Positions 51,966 to 59,495 of a stretch of DNA of 59,495 nt are shown one piece after another. The stretch covers positions 1 to 59,495 of the forward strand of contig URJY01000008.1 of the NCBI GenBank assembly GCA_900548275.1, read 5' to 3'. The position numbers and the translations under genes are program-made. Under the pieces are notes generated by a model. The model did no database searches, was not told the origin of the DNA, and saw only the letters and a list, made by a program, of their open reading frames with translations. The DNA comes from an uncultured Opitutales bacterium (GTDB lineage: Bacteria; Verrucomicrobiota; Verrucomicrobiia; Opitutales; Intestinicryptomonadaceae). The stretch's first letter is position 1; the number at the start of each line of letters is the position of its first letter.

Positions 51966-53264
51966 TTATTTTCCGACAATTTCGGAAACATCAAGCATAT
52001 AGAGCTGACGTTTGCCGTTGTGGGCGGAGTCTACGATAACCCGCTTGCCGTCGGGCGTGGCGCGCGGATGGGTGTCGCAGCGGTACTCGCCCCACATCCC
52101 CTTTGGCATATACAGCTTTGCGAGGTCGCGGCGTTCGCCCGTCTTCACGTTGTAGAGATACACGTTTTGCCGACGCGTTTTGTCGGGGTAGGTGTCGTTC
52201 AAAATCCAGTCCCTGTTTATGTAGGTGCAGTGCCCGTTGACTGGCATAACGCCCCTGCCGATTTGCTCGACCTTTGCTTCGGGCGTGTCGTCGATCAGGA
52301 AAAAGCCGAAGCCGTACGGCGGGATTTTCGTCCAAGCCAGAACCCTTTTCCCGTCGCAATCCCAGATGAAGTGCGACGTGTAGTTGTAGGGGTCGATTAC
52401 CCGCATATCGGAGCCGTCCGCGTTTGCCGTGAACATCCGCGTGCCGAATCCGCCGACCTTTTTGTACCTTTCGTTTTTTTCGGGTTTGTCGTATTTCCAA
52501 CGGTGCAGGAATATGAAGCGTTTGCCGTCGGGCGAAACGAGCAGGTGGTTGAACCAGTGCTTCGCCTGTGCAAAATCGGGGTCGTTGGGGTTGGGGATTG
52601 CCGCCGCGTCGGCGAGCGAAACAATGAGCCTGCTTTCGCCCGTCTTCAAATCGACGCGCCAGATTCCCGAAGCTGCGGGGGCTTTTTCGGCGGCGAATTT
52701 GTCGGGTATTCCCTTGTAGCCGTAGCCCGCGCGCATATCGTTGACGCGCGAGTAGTCGACTGTTATCGCCCATTTGCCGTCGGGCGAGAGCGCGTAGACG
52801 GGCATCGGAAGCGTCCGCATTTCGCGCGTTTCGATGTCCATTATCCGCGCGACGAACCTGCCGTTTTCGCGGTCGTTCCAGACGATTTCGGTTTTGCTTT
52901 GCGGGACGAACTGCAACTGGCAGCCCTGTTGCCACCCCCAAGAGTCGGACTTGCCGAGGCTTATCCATCTGTTGTTGTCGCGAGTGTCGACCATCCCGAT
53001 TTCGATTCTGTCGGCTTCCGTCGGCGTCCTGCTTTCGAAGTCGGAGCGCATCGAAAGCACGTACCTGCCGCTCGGGTCGGTTTCGAGCTTGTCGTAATAT
53101 GCGAACCAGTGCGGGTCGCCGTCGGTCAGTTGTTTGTACGGAACGAGAAATTCCGAGTTTCCGCATTCCGAAAGTGTCCGCGGTTTTTCGAATTCCAATC
53201 CCCAGCAACCCGCCGCCGAAAGCGCGAGCGCGCACGCCGATAAAATCGATATAACGTCCTTCAT
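51966..53264 (-). CDS. Exported WD40/TolB-like beta-propeller protein
   Basis: The 432-aa product has an export signal; the segment LALSAAGC may be a lipobox with Cys near residue 19. The mature part is a propeller with repeated blades (YALSPDGKWAITVDYSRV, GIWRVDLKTGESRLIVS, HLLVSPDGKRFIFLHRW, TRMFTANADGSDMRVID, HPRATPDGKRVIVDSAHNGK). It resembles TolB/oligogalacturonate-lyase-like propellers that occur beside polysaccharide loci in Verrucomicrobia and Bacteroidetes. Enzyme activity is not proved. It is divergent from the SASA esterase by 98 bases. Confidence 0.85.
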   Translation of the reverse strand: MKDVISILSACALALSAAGCWGLEFEKPRTLSECGNSEFLVPYKQLTDGDPHWFAYYDKLETDPSGRYVLSMRSDFESRTPTEADRIEIGMVDTRDNNRWISLGKSDSWGWQQGCQLQFVPQSKTEIVWNDRENGRFVARIMDIETREMRTLPMPVYALSPDGKWAITVDYSRVNDMRAGYGYKGIPDKFAAEKAPAASGIWRVDLKTGESRLIVSLADAAAIPNPNDPDFAQAKHWFNHLLVSPDGKRFIFLHRWKYDKPEKNERYKKVGGFGTRMFTANADGSDMRVIDPYNYTSHFIWDCDGKRVLAWTKIPPYGFGFFLIDDTPEAKVEQIGRGVMPVNGHCTYINRDWILNDTYPDKTRRQNVYLYNVKTGERRDLAKLYMPKGMWGEYRCDTHPRATPDGKRVIVDSAHNGKRQLYMLDVSEIVGK

Positions 53265-53362
53265 ACAACTCCGACTCTATCGATTGAGAAAAGGCTGTAA
53301 AGGCTTTTTTGCGCGCGGAATTTTCTTGTTTTGCGCATTCGGGCTGTTAGAAGAGTCCGCGT

Positions 53363-54973
53363 ATGAAAAAGTTTTTTACGGCGGCGTTTTTTGCCGCGAT
53401 TTTCCTTCAGGGCGTTTCCCTTGCCGAAATAAAAATGCCGCGCGTGTTTTCCGACGGCGCGGTTTTGCAATGCGGCAAACCGCTGAAAATTTGGGGCGAA
53501 GCCGCACCCGACTCGACCGTCGAAGTCGCGTTCGGCGGATGTTCGGCGACGGCTAAAGCCGATTCTTCGGGCGAATGGAGCGTGCAACTGCCGCCTTTCG
53601 AAGCGTCGAAAAATCCGCGCGAAATGACCGTCTCCGAAAACGGAAAAATTTCGAAGACGGTTTCGGACATCCTCGTCGGCGAAGTCTGGGTGTTGGGCGG
53701 GCAAAGCAATATGGCGTGGCCGCTCAAGCCGACAAAGGACTGCGTCAAGGCGATACAACGCGCGGACTATCCGACAATCCGCTGCTTCCGCTCGTCGAAG
53801 CAGTTGTTGTCAGATGTTTACGCGGGCAAGAAATTCGGCACGTTCGAACGTAGCTCGCTTTGTTCGCTTTCGCTTGCGCGCACGCCTCAGAAGGACTCGC
53901 CCGAAGGGTCGGCGTGGGAACGCGCAACGCCGCAAAACGTTCCGCTCTGGAGCGCGATAGGTTTCCACTTCGCCGAAAAGCTCGCCGCCGATTTGGACGT
54001 GCCCGTCGGGCTTCTTTTCACGCCGCTCGGAGGGTCGCCTATGATTGCGTGGATTCCCGAATCCGCCGCCGACGGAAATGCGGTTATGAAAGCCCGCGCG
54101 AAGTCGTTCCGCAAGCTTTTGCGCGCTTGGGACAACGGCGGATACGAAAAGGCGAAAGCCGAATACGACGCGAAAATCGCGAAGCTCGTCGCCGACAAGG
54201 GGAAAATCGACCGAAGCGGAGGATACCGCGACTACGTTCCTCCGTCGAAAGATTCGCCGTACGCCGAATCCTCCACGCCGTTTTTCAACTACAACGCAAA
54301 GGTTGCGCCGCTTTCGGGCTACGCAGTACGCGGCATCTTGTGGTATCAGGGCGAGTCCGACGCGTACAAGGCAACGGAGGAAAAATTCGGCGGGCAGCTC
54401 GGGCTTGTGATAGACGTTTGGCGGAAGTGTTTCGGCGACGCAAAGCTGCCGTTTTTGCAGGTTCAGCTTTCGTCCTACGGCAGAAGCTCGTGTTGGCCCG
54501 AGGTTCGCGCCGCGCAGCTTGCGGCTTCGCGCGACATCGAAAACGTCTACACCGTTTGCTCGATAGACGCGGGCGACAAAAAGGACGTCCATCCGCGCGA
54601 CAAGGAGACGGTCGCCACAAGGCTCGAAAAAATGGCGGTTTCGCAGGTCTACGGCAAAAAAATTCCCGCGCCGTTTTCGCCCGTGTTCAAGGAGGCGGAG
54701 TTCGACGGTTCACGGGTTGTCGTTTCGGTAGACGACTTCGGGCGCGGCTTGAAGACCGACGGAAAATTGCGCGGCTTCGAAGTTCTCTGCGGCGGAAAGT
54801 GGGTTGCCGCAAACGCCGAAATCGACGGCGGTAAAATCGCGGTTCAATCGCCCGATTCGTCGCGCGCGGACGGCGTGCGCTATCTGTGGTGCCAGTATCC
54901 GCAGGACGACGTTTGCGTGCGCAATTCCGACGGACTGCCGCTATTTCCGTTCAAGGCGGAGCGTAAAAAATAG
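53363..54973 (+). CDS. Sialate O-acetylesterase-family secreted esterase
   Basis: The 536-aa protein has a signal peptide (MKKFFTAAFFAAIFLQGVSLA). The SGNH nucleophile is the Ser in LGGQSNMAWP (near residue 115), WYQGESD is the family block III region and SIDAGDKKDVHPRDKE gives the catalytic Asp/His. The SASA family removes O-acetyl groups from sialic acid or, in plant-degrading bacteria, from hemicellulose. Context with GH and esterase genes favours a glycan side-chain role. It is convergent with the GH gene. Confidence 0.93.
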   Translation: MKKFFTAAFFAAIFLQGVSLAEIKMPRVFSDGAVLQCGKPLKIWGEAAPDSTVEVAFGGCSATAKADSSGEWSVQLPPFEASKNPREMTVSENGKISKTVSDILVGEVWVLGGQSNMAWPLKPTKDCVKAIQRADYPTIRCFRSSKQLLSDVYAGKKFGTFERSSLCSLSLARTPQKDSPEGSAWERATPQNVPLWSAIGFHFAEKLAADLDVPVGLLFTPLGGSPMIAWIPESAADGNAVMKARAKSFRKLLRAWDNGGYEKAKAEYDAKIAKLVADKGKIDRSGGYRDYVPPSKDSPYAESSTPFFNYNAKVAPLSGYAVRGILWYQGESDAYKATEEKFGGQLGLVIDVWRKCFGDAKLPFLQVQLSSYGRSSCWPEVRAAQLAASRDIENVYTVCSIDAGDKKDVHPRDKETVATRLEKMAVSQVYGKKIPAPFSPVFKEAEFDGSRVVVSVDDFGRGLKTDGKLRGFEVLCGGKWVAANAEIDGGKIAVQSPDSSRADGVRYLWCQYPQDDVCVRNSDGLPLFPFKAERKK

Positions 54974-54985
54974 GGTGCGAGTCCG

Positions 54986-55030
54986 CAAAAAAAAACGGCG
55001 TCGGAAAAATTATACCCGATGCCGTTTTTT
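54986..55030. terminator. Bidirectional terminator
   Basis: ACGGCGTCGG pairs with CCGATGCCGT around a 12-base loop, flanked by an A run on the left and a T run on the right. It serves both the SASA gene and the convergent GH gene. Confidence 0.85.
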
Positions 55031-55054
55031 ATACCCAAAGCTTTTTCGCGATGT

Positions 55055-56161
55055 CTATTTTTTGCCCATCACTTTTTTGATGTAGTCGGCTTCGTCCTGC
55101 TTGTAGGGAATGCCGCTTTCGAAGAATACGTCGTGGAACCACAGCTTGAGCTTGTCGGGCGTGGGGTTGTCCATCTTGTTGAACTTCCACGAATAGATTG
55201 TCTGCGTCTTGCCGCTTACAAGCCCCCAGTTGAACGCCGCGACTTTGTGTTCCTTCATTATCCCGAGGCACGGATTGAATGTGCTCGCGGGGCGCGCCAT
55301 ATATTCGGTGCAGAAAAGCGGGCGGTTGTACTTTTCGAGCTTTTTGATGACCGTATTCAACGCCTTGTCGTTGCCGTAGCAGTGGAACGAAATGATGTCC
55401 GATTCGTCGTGCTGAAGCTTGTTGAACGTCTTGCCGACAATGTGGTTGTCGCCGACGTATTCGCCCGATGTAATCGGCTGCGACGGGTTTGCCGCGCGCG
55501 CCCAGACGAACGCCTTTTCGAGCAGTTCGCGCGTGTTGCGGAACACTTCGGCATTTTCGTTTTCCCTTCCGTCGATGACGGTATAGCCCACGTTCCCCGG
55601 TTCGTTGTAGATGTCCCAGCCGATGATTCTTTTGTCGTCCTTAAAATGCGTGATTACCGCCTTGACGTATTTTTCGAGGTTGCCCCACTGCGATTTGTCG
55701 TTGAGGATTTTGAACGACGGCGATTTCACCCAACCCGAATTGTGGTTGCAGAGTTTCGGTTCGGGCTGTTTGCCGTACGCCGATTCGGGGTTCCAGCAGC
55801 TGTCGAAAAACACGAAGAGCGTTTTGATTCCGTGCCTGTCGGCTATTTGCAGGTATTTTTCCATATTGGCGAAAAGTTTTTCGCCCTCGTGCGTCCACAC
55901 TACGTCGCTCAAAAACACGCGCATTGCGTTGAAGCCCAGATTCGCCGCCCAGCCGAGTTCGCGGTCGATGACTTCGGGGCTGAACGTGTCGGAGCTCCAC
56001 ATTTCGATTTGGTTGATTGCGTTCGACGGGATGAAGTTTGCGCCCGCGTAGAACGGCTGGTTTGCGTACCATTGGTTTGCCTGCGCCTCCGTCCATCTTT
56101 CGCGCGCGGAAAGTGCGGATACGGCGCAGAGTGCGAGTATGGCAGATATTGTTTTTTTCAT
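55055..56161 (-). CDS. Secreted clan-A (GH5-like) glycoside hydrolase
   Basis: The 368-aa enzyme has a signal peptide (MKKTISAILALCAVSALSA). A TIM barrel follows: GANFIPSNAINQIEMW, GFNAMRVFLSDVVW, the acid/base glutamate in IIGWDIYNEPGN and the nucleophile glutamate in PLFCTEYMARP. Relatives are usually annotated as 1,4-beta-xylanase or cellulase-family hydrolases; the exact substrate is open. It is the last gene of a three-gene operon with two esterases, 12 bases after the second. Confidence 0.9.
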   Translation of the reverse strand: MKKTISAILALCAVSALSARERWTEAQANQWYANQPFYAGANFIPSNAINQIEMWSSDTFSPEVIDRELGWAANLGFNAMRVFLSDVVWTHEGEKLFANMEKYLQIADRHGIKTLFVFFDSCWNPESAYGKQPEPKLCNHNSGWVKSPSFKILNDKSQWGNLEKYVKAVITHFKDDKRIIGWDIYNEPGNVGYTVIDGRENENAEVFRNTRELLEKAFVWARAANPSQPITSGEYVGDNHIVGKTFNKLQHDESDIISFHCYGNDKALNTVIKKLEKYNRPLFCTEYMARPASTFNPCLGIMKEHKVAAFNWGLVSGKTQTIYSWKFNKMDNPTPDKLKLWFHDVFFESGIPYKQDEADYIKKVMGKK

Positions 56162-56173
56162 TTTTTCTTCTCT

Positions 56174-57025
56174 TTATTTTTTCTGTTTTGCGTTGTTTTC
56201 GAAAAATTTTGCAAAGAACAGCGTCTGGTATTCGACCGAATTGCGCCAGTACTGGCGGTTGTGCGCCCCCGGTCGCGTGGTGTACTGGTGCGGAATGCGC
56301 ATATAGAGCATTTTTTTGTGGAGCGTTTCGTTGACTTCGTAGAAGAAGTCGGAAGTGCCGCAGTCGATTACTATTGCGGGGGCGTTGCGCGGATTGATTT
56401 TGTGGAGCTGGTTTATGACGGTGTGCGAGTCCCAAATTTCGGCGTTGTCGGCGTATTCGCCGAGCGATTCGAACATCTTCCACGCGGCGGGGAACGGGCG
56501 GATGTCGACGCCGCCGCTCGACGAGCCGCACGCGCCGAACACGTCCTGATGCCTTATGCCGAGCCATAAGCCGCCGTGTCCGCCCATGCTGAAGCCCGAA
56601 ACCGCCCTGCCTTTGGGCGATGCAATGGTGCGGTATTTCGAATCTACAAATTCGACCAGCTCTTTCGACACGAAAGTTTCGTACCTAAACTTGGGATTTT
56701 TCGGCGCGTCCCAATACCAGCTTGTCGAACCGTCGGGGCAGACGAAGATTACGCCGTACAGCGACGCGAGCCGCGGAAGGTCGGGCTTTATCAGAAGCCA
56801 AGTTATGTGGTTGCCGCCGAAGCCGTGCAGCAGATAGATTACGGGATATTTTTTGTCGGCGTTCTTTGCGTACGAGTCGGGCAGAACGACGAGCGCTGGG
56901 ATTTCCCTTTGCATCGACGCGCTTTGCGCCGCCACAAGTTCGGTGTTTTCCGGCAGCTGCTGCGCCGACAAAACCGACGCGCAGAGAAGTGCGATTGAGC
57001 AGAGAAAGATTTTAGCGTATTTCAT
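56174..57025 (-). CDS. Secreted esterase, alpha/beta-hydrolase fold (paralogue 2)
   Basis: The 283-aa protein has a signal peptide (MKYAKIFLCSIALLCASVLS). The esterase-D-like hydrolase core shows YLLHGFGG for the oxyanion hole, the nucleophile serine in SGFSMGGHGGL, aspartate in IDCGTSDFFYEVNE and histidine in TTRPGAHNRQYW. It resembles feruloyl/acetylxylan esterases linked to hemicellulose breakdown. It is about 70% identical by eye in the core to the next gene, from which it is separated by only 6 bases. Confidence 0.92.
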   Translation of the reverse strand: MKYAKIFLCSIALLCASVLSAQQLPENTELVAAQSASMQREIPALVVLPDSYAKNADKKYPVIYLLHGFGGNHITWLLIKPDLPRLASLYGVIFVCPDGSTSWYWDAPKNPKFRYETFVSKELVEFVDSKYRTIASPKGRAVSGFSMGGHGGLWLGIRHQDVFGACGSSSGGVDIRPFPAAWKMFESLGEYADNAEIWDSHTVINQLHKINPRNAPAIVIDCGTSDFFYEVNETLHKKMLYMRIPHQYTTRPGAHNRQYWRNSVEYQTLFFAKFFENNAKQKK

Positions 57026-57031
57026 ATTGTC

Positions 57032-57868
57032 TTATTTTTGTGCGTTGAAGAAATTGGAGAAAAACAGGATGTTGTAGTCTATCGAGCTGCGCCAGTATTC
57101 GTGGTTGTGTCCCCCCGGACGCGTTGTGTATTCGTGCGGAATGCGCATATAGAGCATTTTCTCGTGGAGCTTTTCGTTGACTTCGTAGAAGATGTCGGAC
57201 GTTCCGCAGTCGATTGTGATTGCGGGCGCGTTGCGCGGGTCGATTTTCGAAAGCTGCGTCATCACCGTGTGCGCGTTCCAGATGTCTGGGTTTTCCGCAT
57301 AATCGCCGAGCGATTTCGCCATTGTCCATTTTTCGGGGAACGGGCGGATGTCGACTCCGCCGCTCATCGAGGCGCACGCGCCGAACACGTCGGCGTGTCT
57401 GATTCCGAGCCAGAGCGCGCCGTGCCCGCCCATACTGAAACCCGCGATCGCCCTGCCTTTTGGTGATGCAATGGTGCGGTATTTCGAATCGACAAAATCG
57501 ACCAGTTCCTTCGACACGAAAGTTTCGAACTTCCACTTGGGGTTTTTCGGCGCGTCCCAATACCAGCTCGTCAATCCGTCGGGGCAGACGAAGATTATGT
57601 CGAACCTTGATGCGACGTTTTGCAGGTCGGGCTTGGTCTTATTTGCCCAAGTTTTGTAGTTGTCGGCGCATCCGTGGAGAAGGTAGACTACGGGATATTT
57701 TTTGTCGGCGTCGGTTTCGTACGAATCGGGCAGTACGACAGTCGCGTTTATCTGTCTTTGCATCGACGCGCTTTGTACGGCGACTTCGCCGACATTTGCG
57801 TTTGCGTATAGTCCGTGCGCCGCGGCGAAAACCGCCGCCGCCGCGAAAAATGTAAAAAAGCGTTTCAT
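57032..57868 (-). CDS. Secreted esterase, alpha/beta-hydrolase fold (paralogue 1)
   Basis: The 278-aa protein has a signal peptide (MKRFFTFFAAAAVFAAAHGLYA). It shares with its neighbour the segments FVCPDG, SWYWDAPKNPK, FVSKEL and SKYRTIASPKGRA. The catalytic serine lies in AGFSMGGHGAL, aspartate in IDCGTSDIFYEVNE and histidine in TTRPGGHNHEYW. Differences cluster near the oxyanion loop (YLLHGCADNYKTWANKT versus FGGNHITWLLI), which may change substrate. It opens the esterase-esterase-GH operon. Confidence 0.92.
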   Translation of the reverse strand: MKRFFTFFAAAAVFAAAHGLYANANVGEVAVQSASMQRQINATVVLPDSYETDADKKYPVVYLLHGCADNYKTWANKTKPDLQNVASRFDIIFVCPDGLTSWYWDAPKNPKWKFETFVSKELVDFVDSKYRTIASPKGRAIAGFSMGGHGALWLGIRHADVFGACASMSGGVDIRPFPEKWTMAKSLGDYAENPDIWNAHTVMTQLSKIDPRNAPAITIDCGTSDIFYEVNEKLHEKMLYMRIPHEYTTRPGGHNHEYWRSSIDYNILFFSNFFNAQK

Positions 57869-57904
57869 ATTGCTTGTAAAATAAAAGGATTGTGCCGATT
57901 CTGT

Positions 57905-57938
57905 AAAACAAAAAAACCGGCGGCAGTTCCGCCGTTTC
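57905..57938 (-). terminator. Terminator or attenuator upstream of the esterase operon
   Basis: On the minus strand CGGCGG (57929-57934) pairs with CCGCCG (57918-57923) around AACTG, then GTTTTTTTGTTTT. It points toward the esterase start 35 bases on, so it lies in the leader if transcription begins further right. Confidence 0.55.
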
Positions 57939-57950
57939 CGCATACGCCAT

Positions 57951-59444
57951 ATGAAGTCGATAACGCCTGAAAACATTATTCTAATCGGCTCGGGAATGTT
58001 GCTTGTGAGCATATTCGCGGGTAAAATGAGCTCGCGCTTCGGCATTCCGTCGCTGCTGCTTTTTCTGCTCATCGGTATGTTTATGGGTACCGACGGCGTG
58101 GGCTACCACTTCGAAAATGTCGGCGCAACGCAGTTCGTGGGGATGATGGCTCTGAGCGTTATCCTGTTCTCGGGCGGGATGGACACGCGCATTTCCGACG
58201 TCAAGCCGATTGTCCGCGAGGGCGTCGTTCTCGCGACGGTCGGGGTTGTGGCGACTGCGTTTCTGACGGGCGGCTTCATCTATTTAATCGGCGGGTTCTT
58301 CAAGTTCAATCTGACCTTTGCCGAATCGCTGCTGCTTGCTTCTGTTATGTCGTCCACGGACTCGGCTTCGGTCTTTGCCCTGTTGCGTTCGAAGGGGCTT
58401 GCCCTGCGCGAAAATCTGCGCGAGACCCTCGAGCTTGAGAGCGGAAGCAACGACCCCATGGCGTACATTCTGACAATCGTCCTCATCCAGTTCATACAGG
58501 GCGAAGCGGCGTTTGCGTCCGCCGCCTGCACGTTCGTCATGCAGATGGTCTTCGGCATCGCCTTGGGGATGATGTTCGGCTATCTGGCGGTCTGGTTTGT
58601 CAACAGGGCGAGTCTCGACAACGTGTCGCTTTATTCGGTGTTGCTTGTCGCCTGTGTGTTCTTCATATTTTCCACCACCGACAGGCTCGGCGGCAACGGG
58701 TATTTGGCGGTTTACATATCGGGTCTGATTTACGGAAATTCCCGCGCGATACATTTGCGCAACACGAAGAAGTTCTTCTCGGGCTTTGCGTGGCTCTGGC
58801 AGATTATAATCTTTTTGACTCTCGGCTTGCTTGTGAATCCGCGCGAGCTTTTGCCCGTTTCGGCTTTCGCGCTTTTGATTGGCGCGTTTCTAATCGTGCT
58901 CGGGCGTCCGATAAGCGTTTTGATTTCGCTGCTTCCGTTCGGGCGGTATTCGCGGAACGGCAGGCTGTACATTTCGTGGGTCGGTCTGCGCGGGGCTGTG
59001 CCGATAATTTTCGCGACGTATCCGCTTGTGGCGAAAGTTCCGAATGCCGAGCTTATTTTCAATTCCGTATTTTTCATAACCATTCTTTCGCTTGTCGTGC
59101 AGGGGATGTCGCTTACGAAGATGGCGTCGTGGCTCGGCGTGAGCGAGCCCGAAAATTCGATGAAGTCGGATTTGGATTTCGAGTTGCCCGACGAGATGAA
59201 GTCGGTGCTTTCCGAAATCGACGTAACTGCCGACTTGCTTTCTAATGGCGGCAAGTTGATGTCTCTCGGGCTTCCCGCCAAGACGCTCGTGATAATGGTG
59301 CGGCGCGACAAGGGCTATTTCATTCCCAACGGTATGACCGAGCTGAAAGCTGGCGACAAGTTGTATGTGATAAGCGACAGGGATAACGAGCTAAAGCAAG
59401 TCTGTCAAAACCGCAATATACCCTATTATACCATCGGCGAATGA
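57951..59444 (+). CDS. Potassium/proton antiporter (CvrA/NhaP2-like)
   Basis: The 497-aa protein has about 12 helices of a Na+/H+-exchanger domain (residues 1-395): GMFMGTDGVGYHFENVGATQ, SSTDSASVFALLR (the ion-binding region), LESGSNDPMAYILT and WVGLRGAVPIIFATYPLV. Residues about 425-490 are a TrkA-C domain (KTLVIMVRRDKGYFIPNG, LKAGDKLYVISDRDN) that senses nucleotides or ions. This is the layout of CvrA/NhaP2, which exports K+ in exchange for H+. It is divergent from the esterase operon by 82 bases. Confidence 0.93.
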   Translation: MKSITPENIILIGSGMLLVSIFAGKMSSRFGIPSLLLFLLIGMFMGTDGVGYHFENVGATQFVGMMALSVILFSGGMDTRISDVKPIVREGVVLATVGVVATAFLTGGFIYLIGGFFKFNLTFAESLLLASVMSSTDSASVFALLRSKGLALRENLRETLELESGSNDPMAYILTIVLIQFIQGEAAFASAACTFVMQMVFGIALGMMFGYLAVWFVNRASLDNVSLYSVLLVACVFFIFSTTDRLGGNGYLAVYISGLIYGNSRAIHLRNTKKFFSGFAWLWQIIIFLTLGLLVNPRELLPVSAFALLIGAFLIVLGRPISVLISLLPFGRYSRNGRLYISWVGLRGAVPIIFATYPLVAKVPNAELIFNSVFFITILSLVVQGMSLTKMASWLGVSEPENSMKSDLDFELPDEMKSVLSEIDVTADLLSNGGKLMSLGLPAKTLVIMVRRDKGYFIPNGMTELKAGDKLYVISDRDNELKQVCQNRNIPYYTIGE

Positions 59445-59468
59445 CGGCGCGTGAAAGTACTTCCCTAA

Positions 59469-59487
59469 GGGCGTTTCACAAACGCCC
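59469..59487 (+). repeat. Hairpin sharing its stem with the 14-kb repeats
   Basis: GGGCGTTT (59469-59476) and AAACGCCC (59480-59487) surround CAC. The same 8-bp stem is the first hairpin of the repeats at 13911 and 14103. The window ends before the rest can be read. Confidence 0.5.
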
Positions 59488-59495
59488 CAGACCGC

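Overview
The window looks like the chromosome of a Gram-negative, GC-rich member of the Verrucomicrobiota, probably an Opitutae-like, polysaccharide-degrading (gut-type) lineage. This is inferred from a giant exported protein ending in a PEP-CTERM anchor (VPEPSTYAAILG, hydrophobic helix, basic tail), an LptC/LptA-type lipopolysaccharide-transport protein, many secreted carbohydrate-active proteins with short signal peptides, and mostly weak Shine-Dalgarno sequences. No plasmid, phage or CRISPR locus is visible. The only trace of mobile DNA is a truncated tyrosine recombinase at the left edge and a few small repeat elements.

Layout. 1-2400: AT-richer edge with a terminator hairpin, an integrase fragment, a Tat-exported FAD oxidoreductase and a long non-coding stretch. 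2425-9337: secreted LVIVD beta-propeller, a GH110-like beta-helix protein (minus), a 66-aa small protein, tRNA-Tyr (minus) and an exported polysaccharide deacetylase. 9338-14516: the 1324-aa PEP-CTERM surface protein, preceded by a pair of perfect 21-bp inverted repeats (candidate invertible promoter or paired operators), followed by a duplicated gene-end scar, an 89-bp hairpin-bearing direct repeat and a small membrane protein. 14618-24372: one long minus-strand array, ruvC, nucleotidyltransferase, secreted protein, MFS transporter, NfeD-protease, NfeD, flotillin-like FloA, acidic membrane-anchored protein, glgB.

24478-32239: FtsB/DivIC-like protein, a pullulanase-type GH13 enzyme, a long-hairpin element, reverse rubrerythrin (minus), AEC transporter (minus), DUF4886-like SGNH hydrolase (minus), GNAT acetyltransferase and a BASS-type transporter. 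32300-43370: housekeeping block rplM-rpsI, the arginine genes argCJBDF and argG, UDP-glucose dehydrogenase and leuA. 43575-48039 (minus): IclR regulator, MBL-fold hydrolase, ElbB and the large LptC/LptA-like protein. 48163-51454: ZIP transporter, EamA protein, then trmB and a gamma-carbonic anhydrase (minus), and a TauE/SafE permease.

51966-57868 is a compact polysaccharide-degradation locus: a secreted beta-propeller, a sialate-O-acetylesterase-family protein, a clan-A glycoside hydrolase and two tandem esterases, all with export signals. The window ends with a potassium/proton antiporter. Functionally the window joins glycogen/alpha-glucan metabolism (GlgB, GH13), arginine and leucine synthesis, envelope building (Ugd, Lpt, FtsB, FloA/NfeD) and extracellular glycan attack (deacetylase, GH110-like, esterases, GH). 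The strongest candidates for undescribed biology are the inverted-repeat switch before the giant surface gene, that protein's chlamydial Pmp-like repeats, and the roughly 120-nt hairpin element at 27.8 kb.
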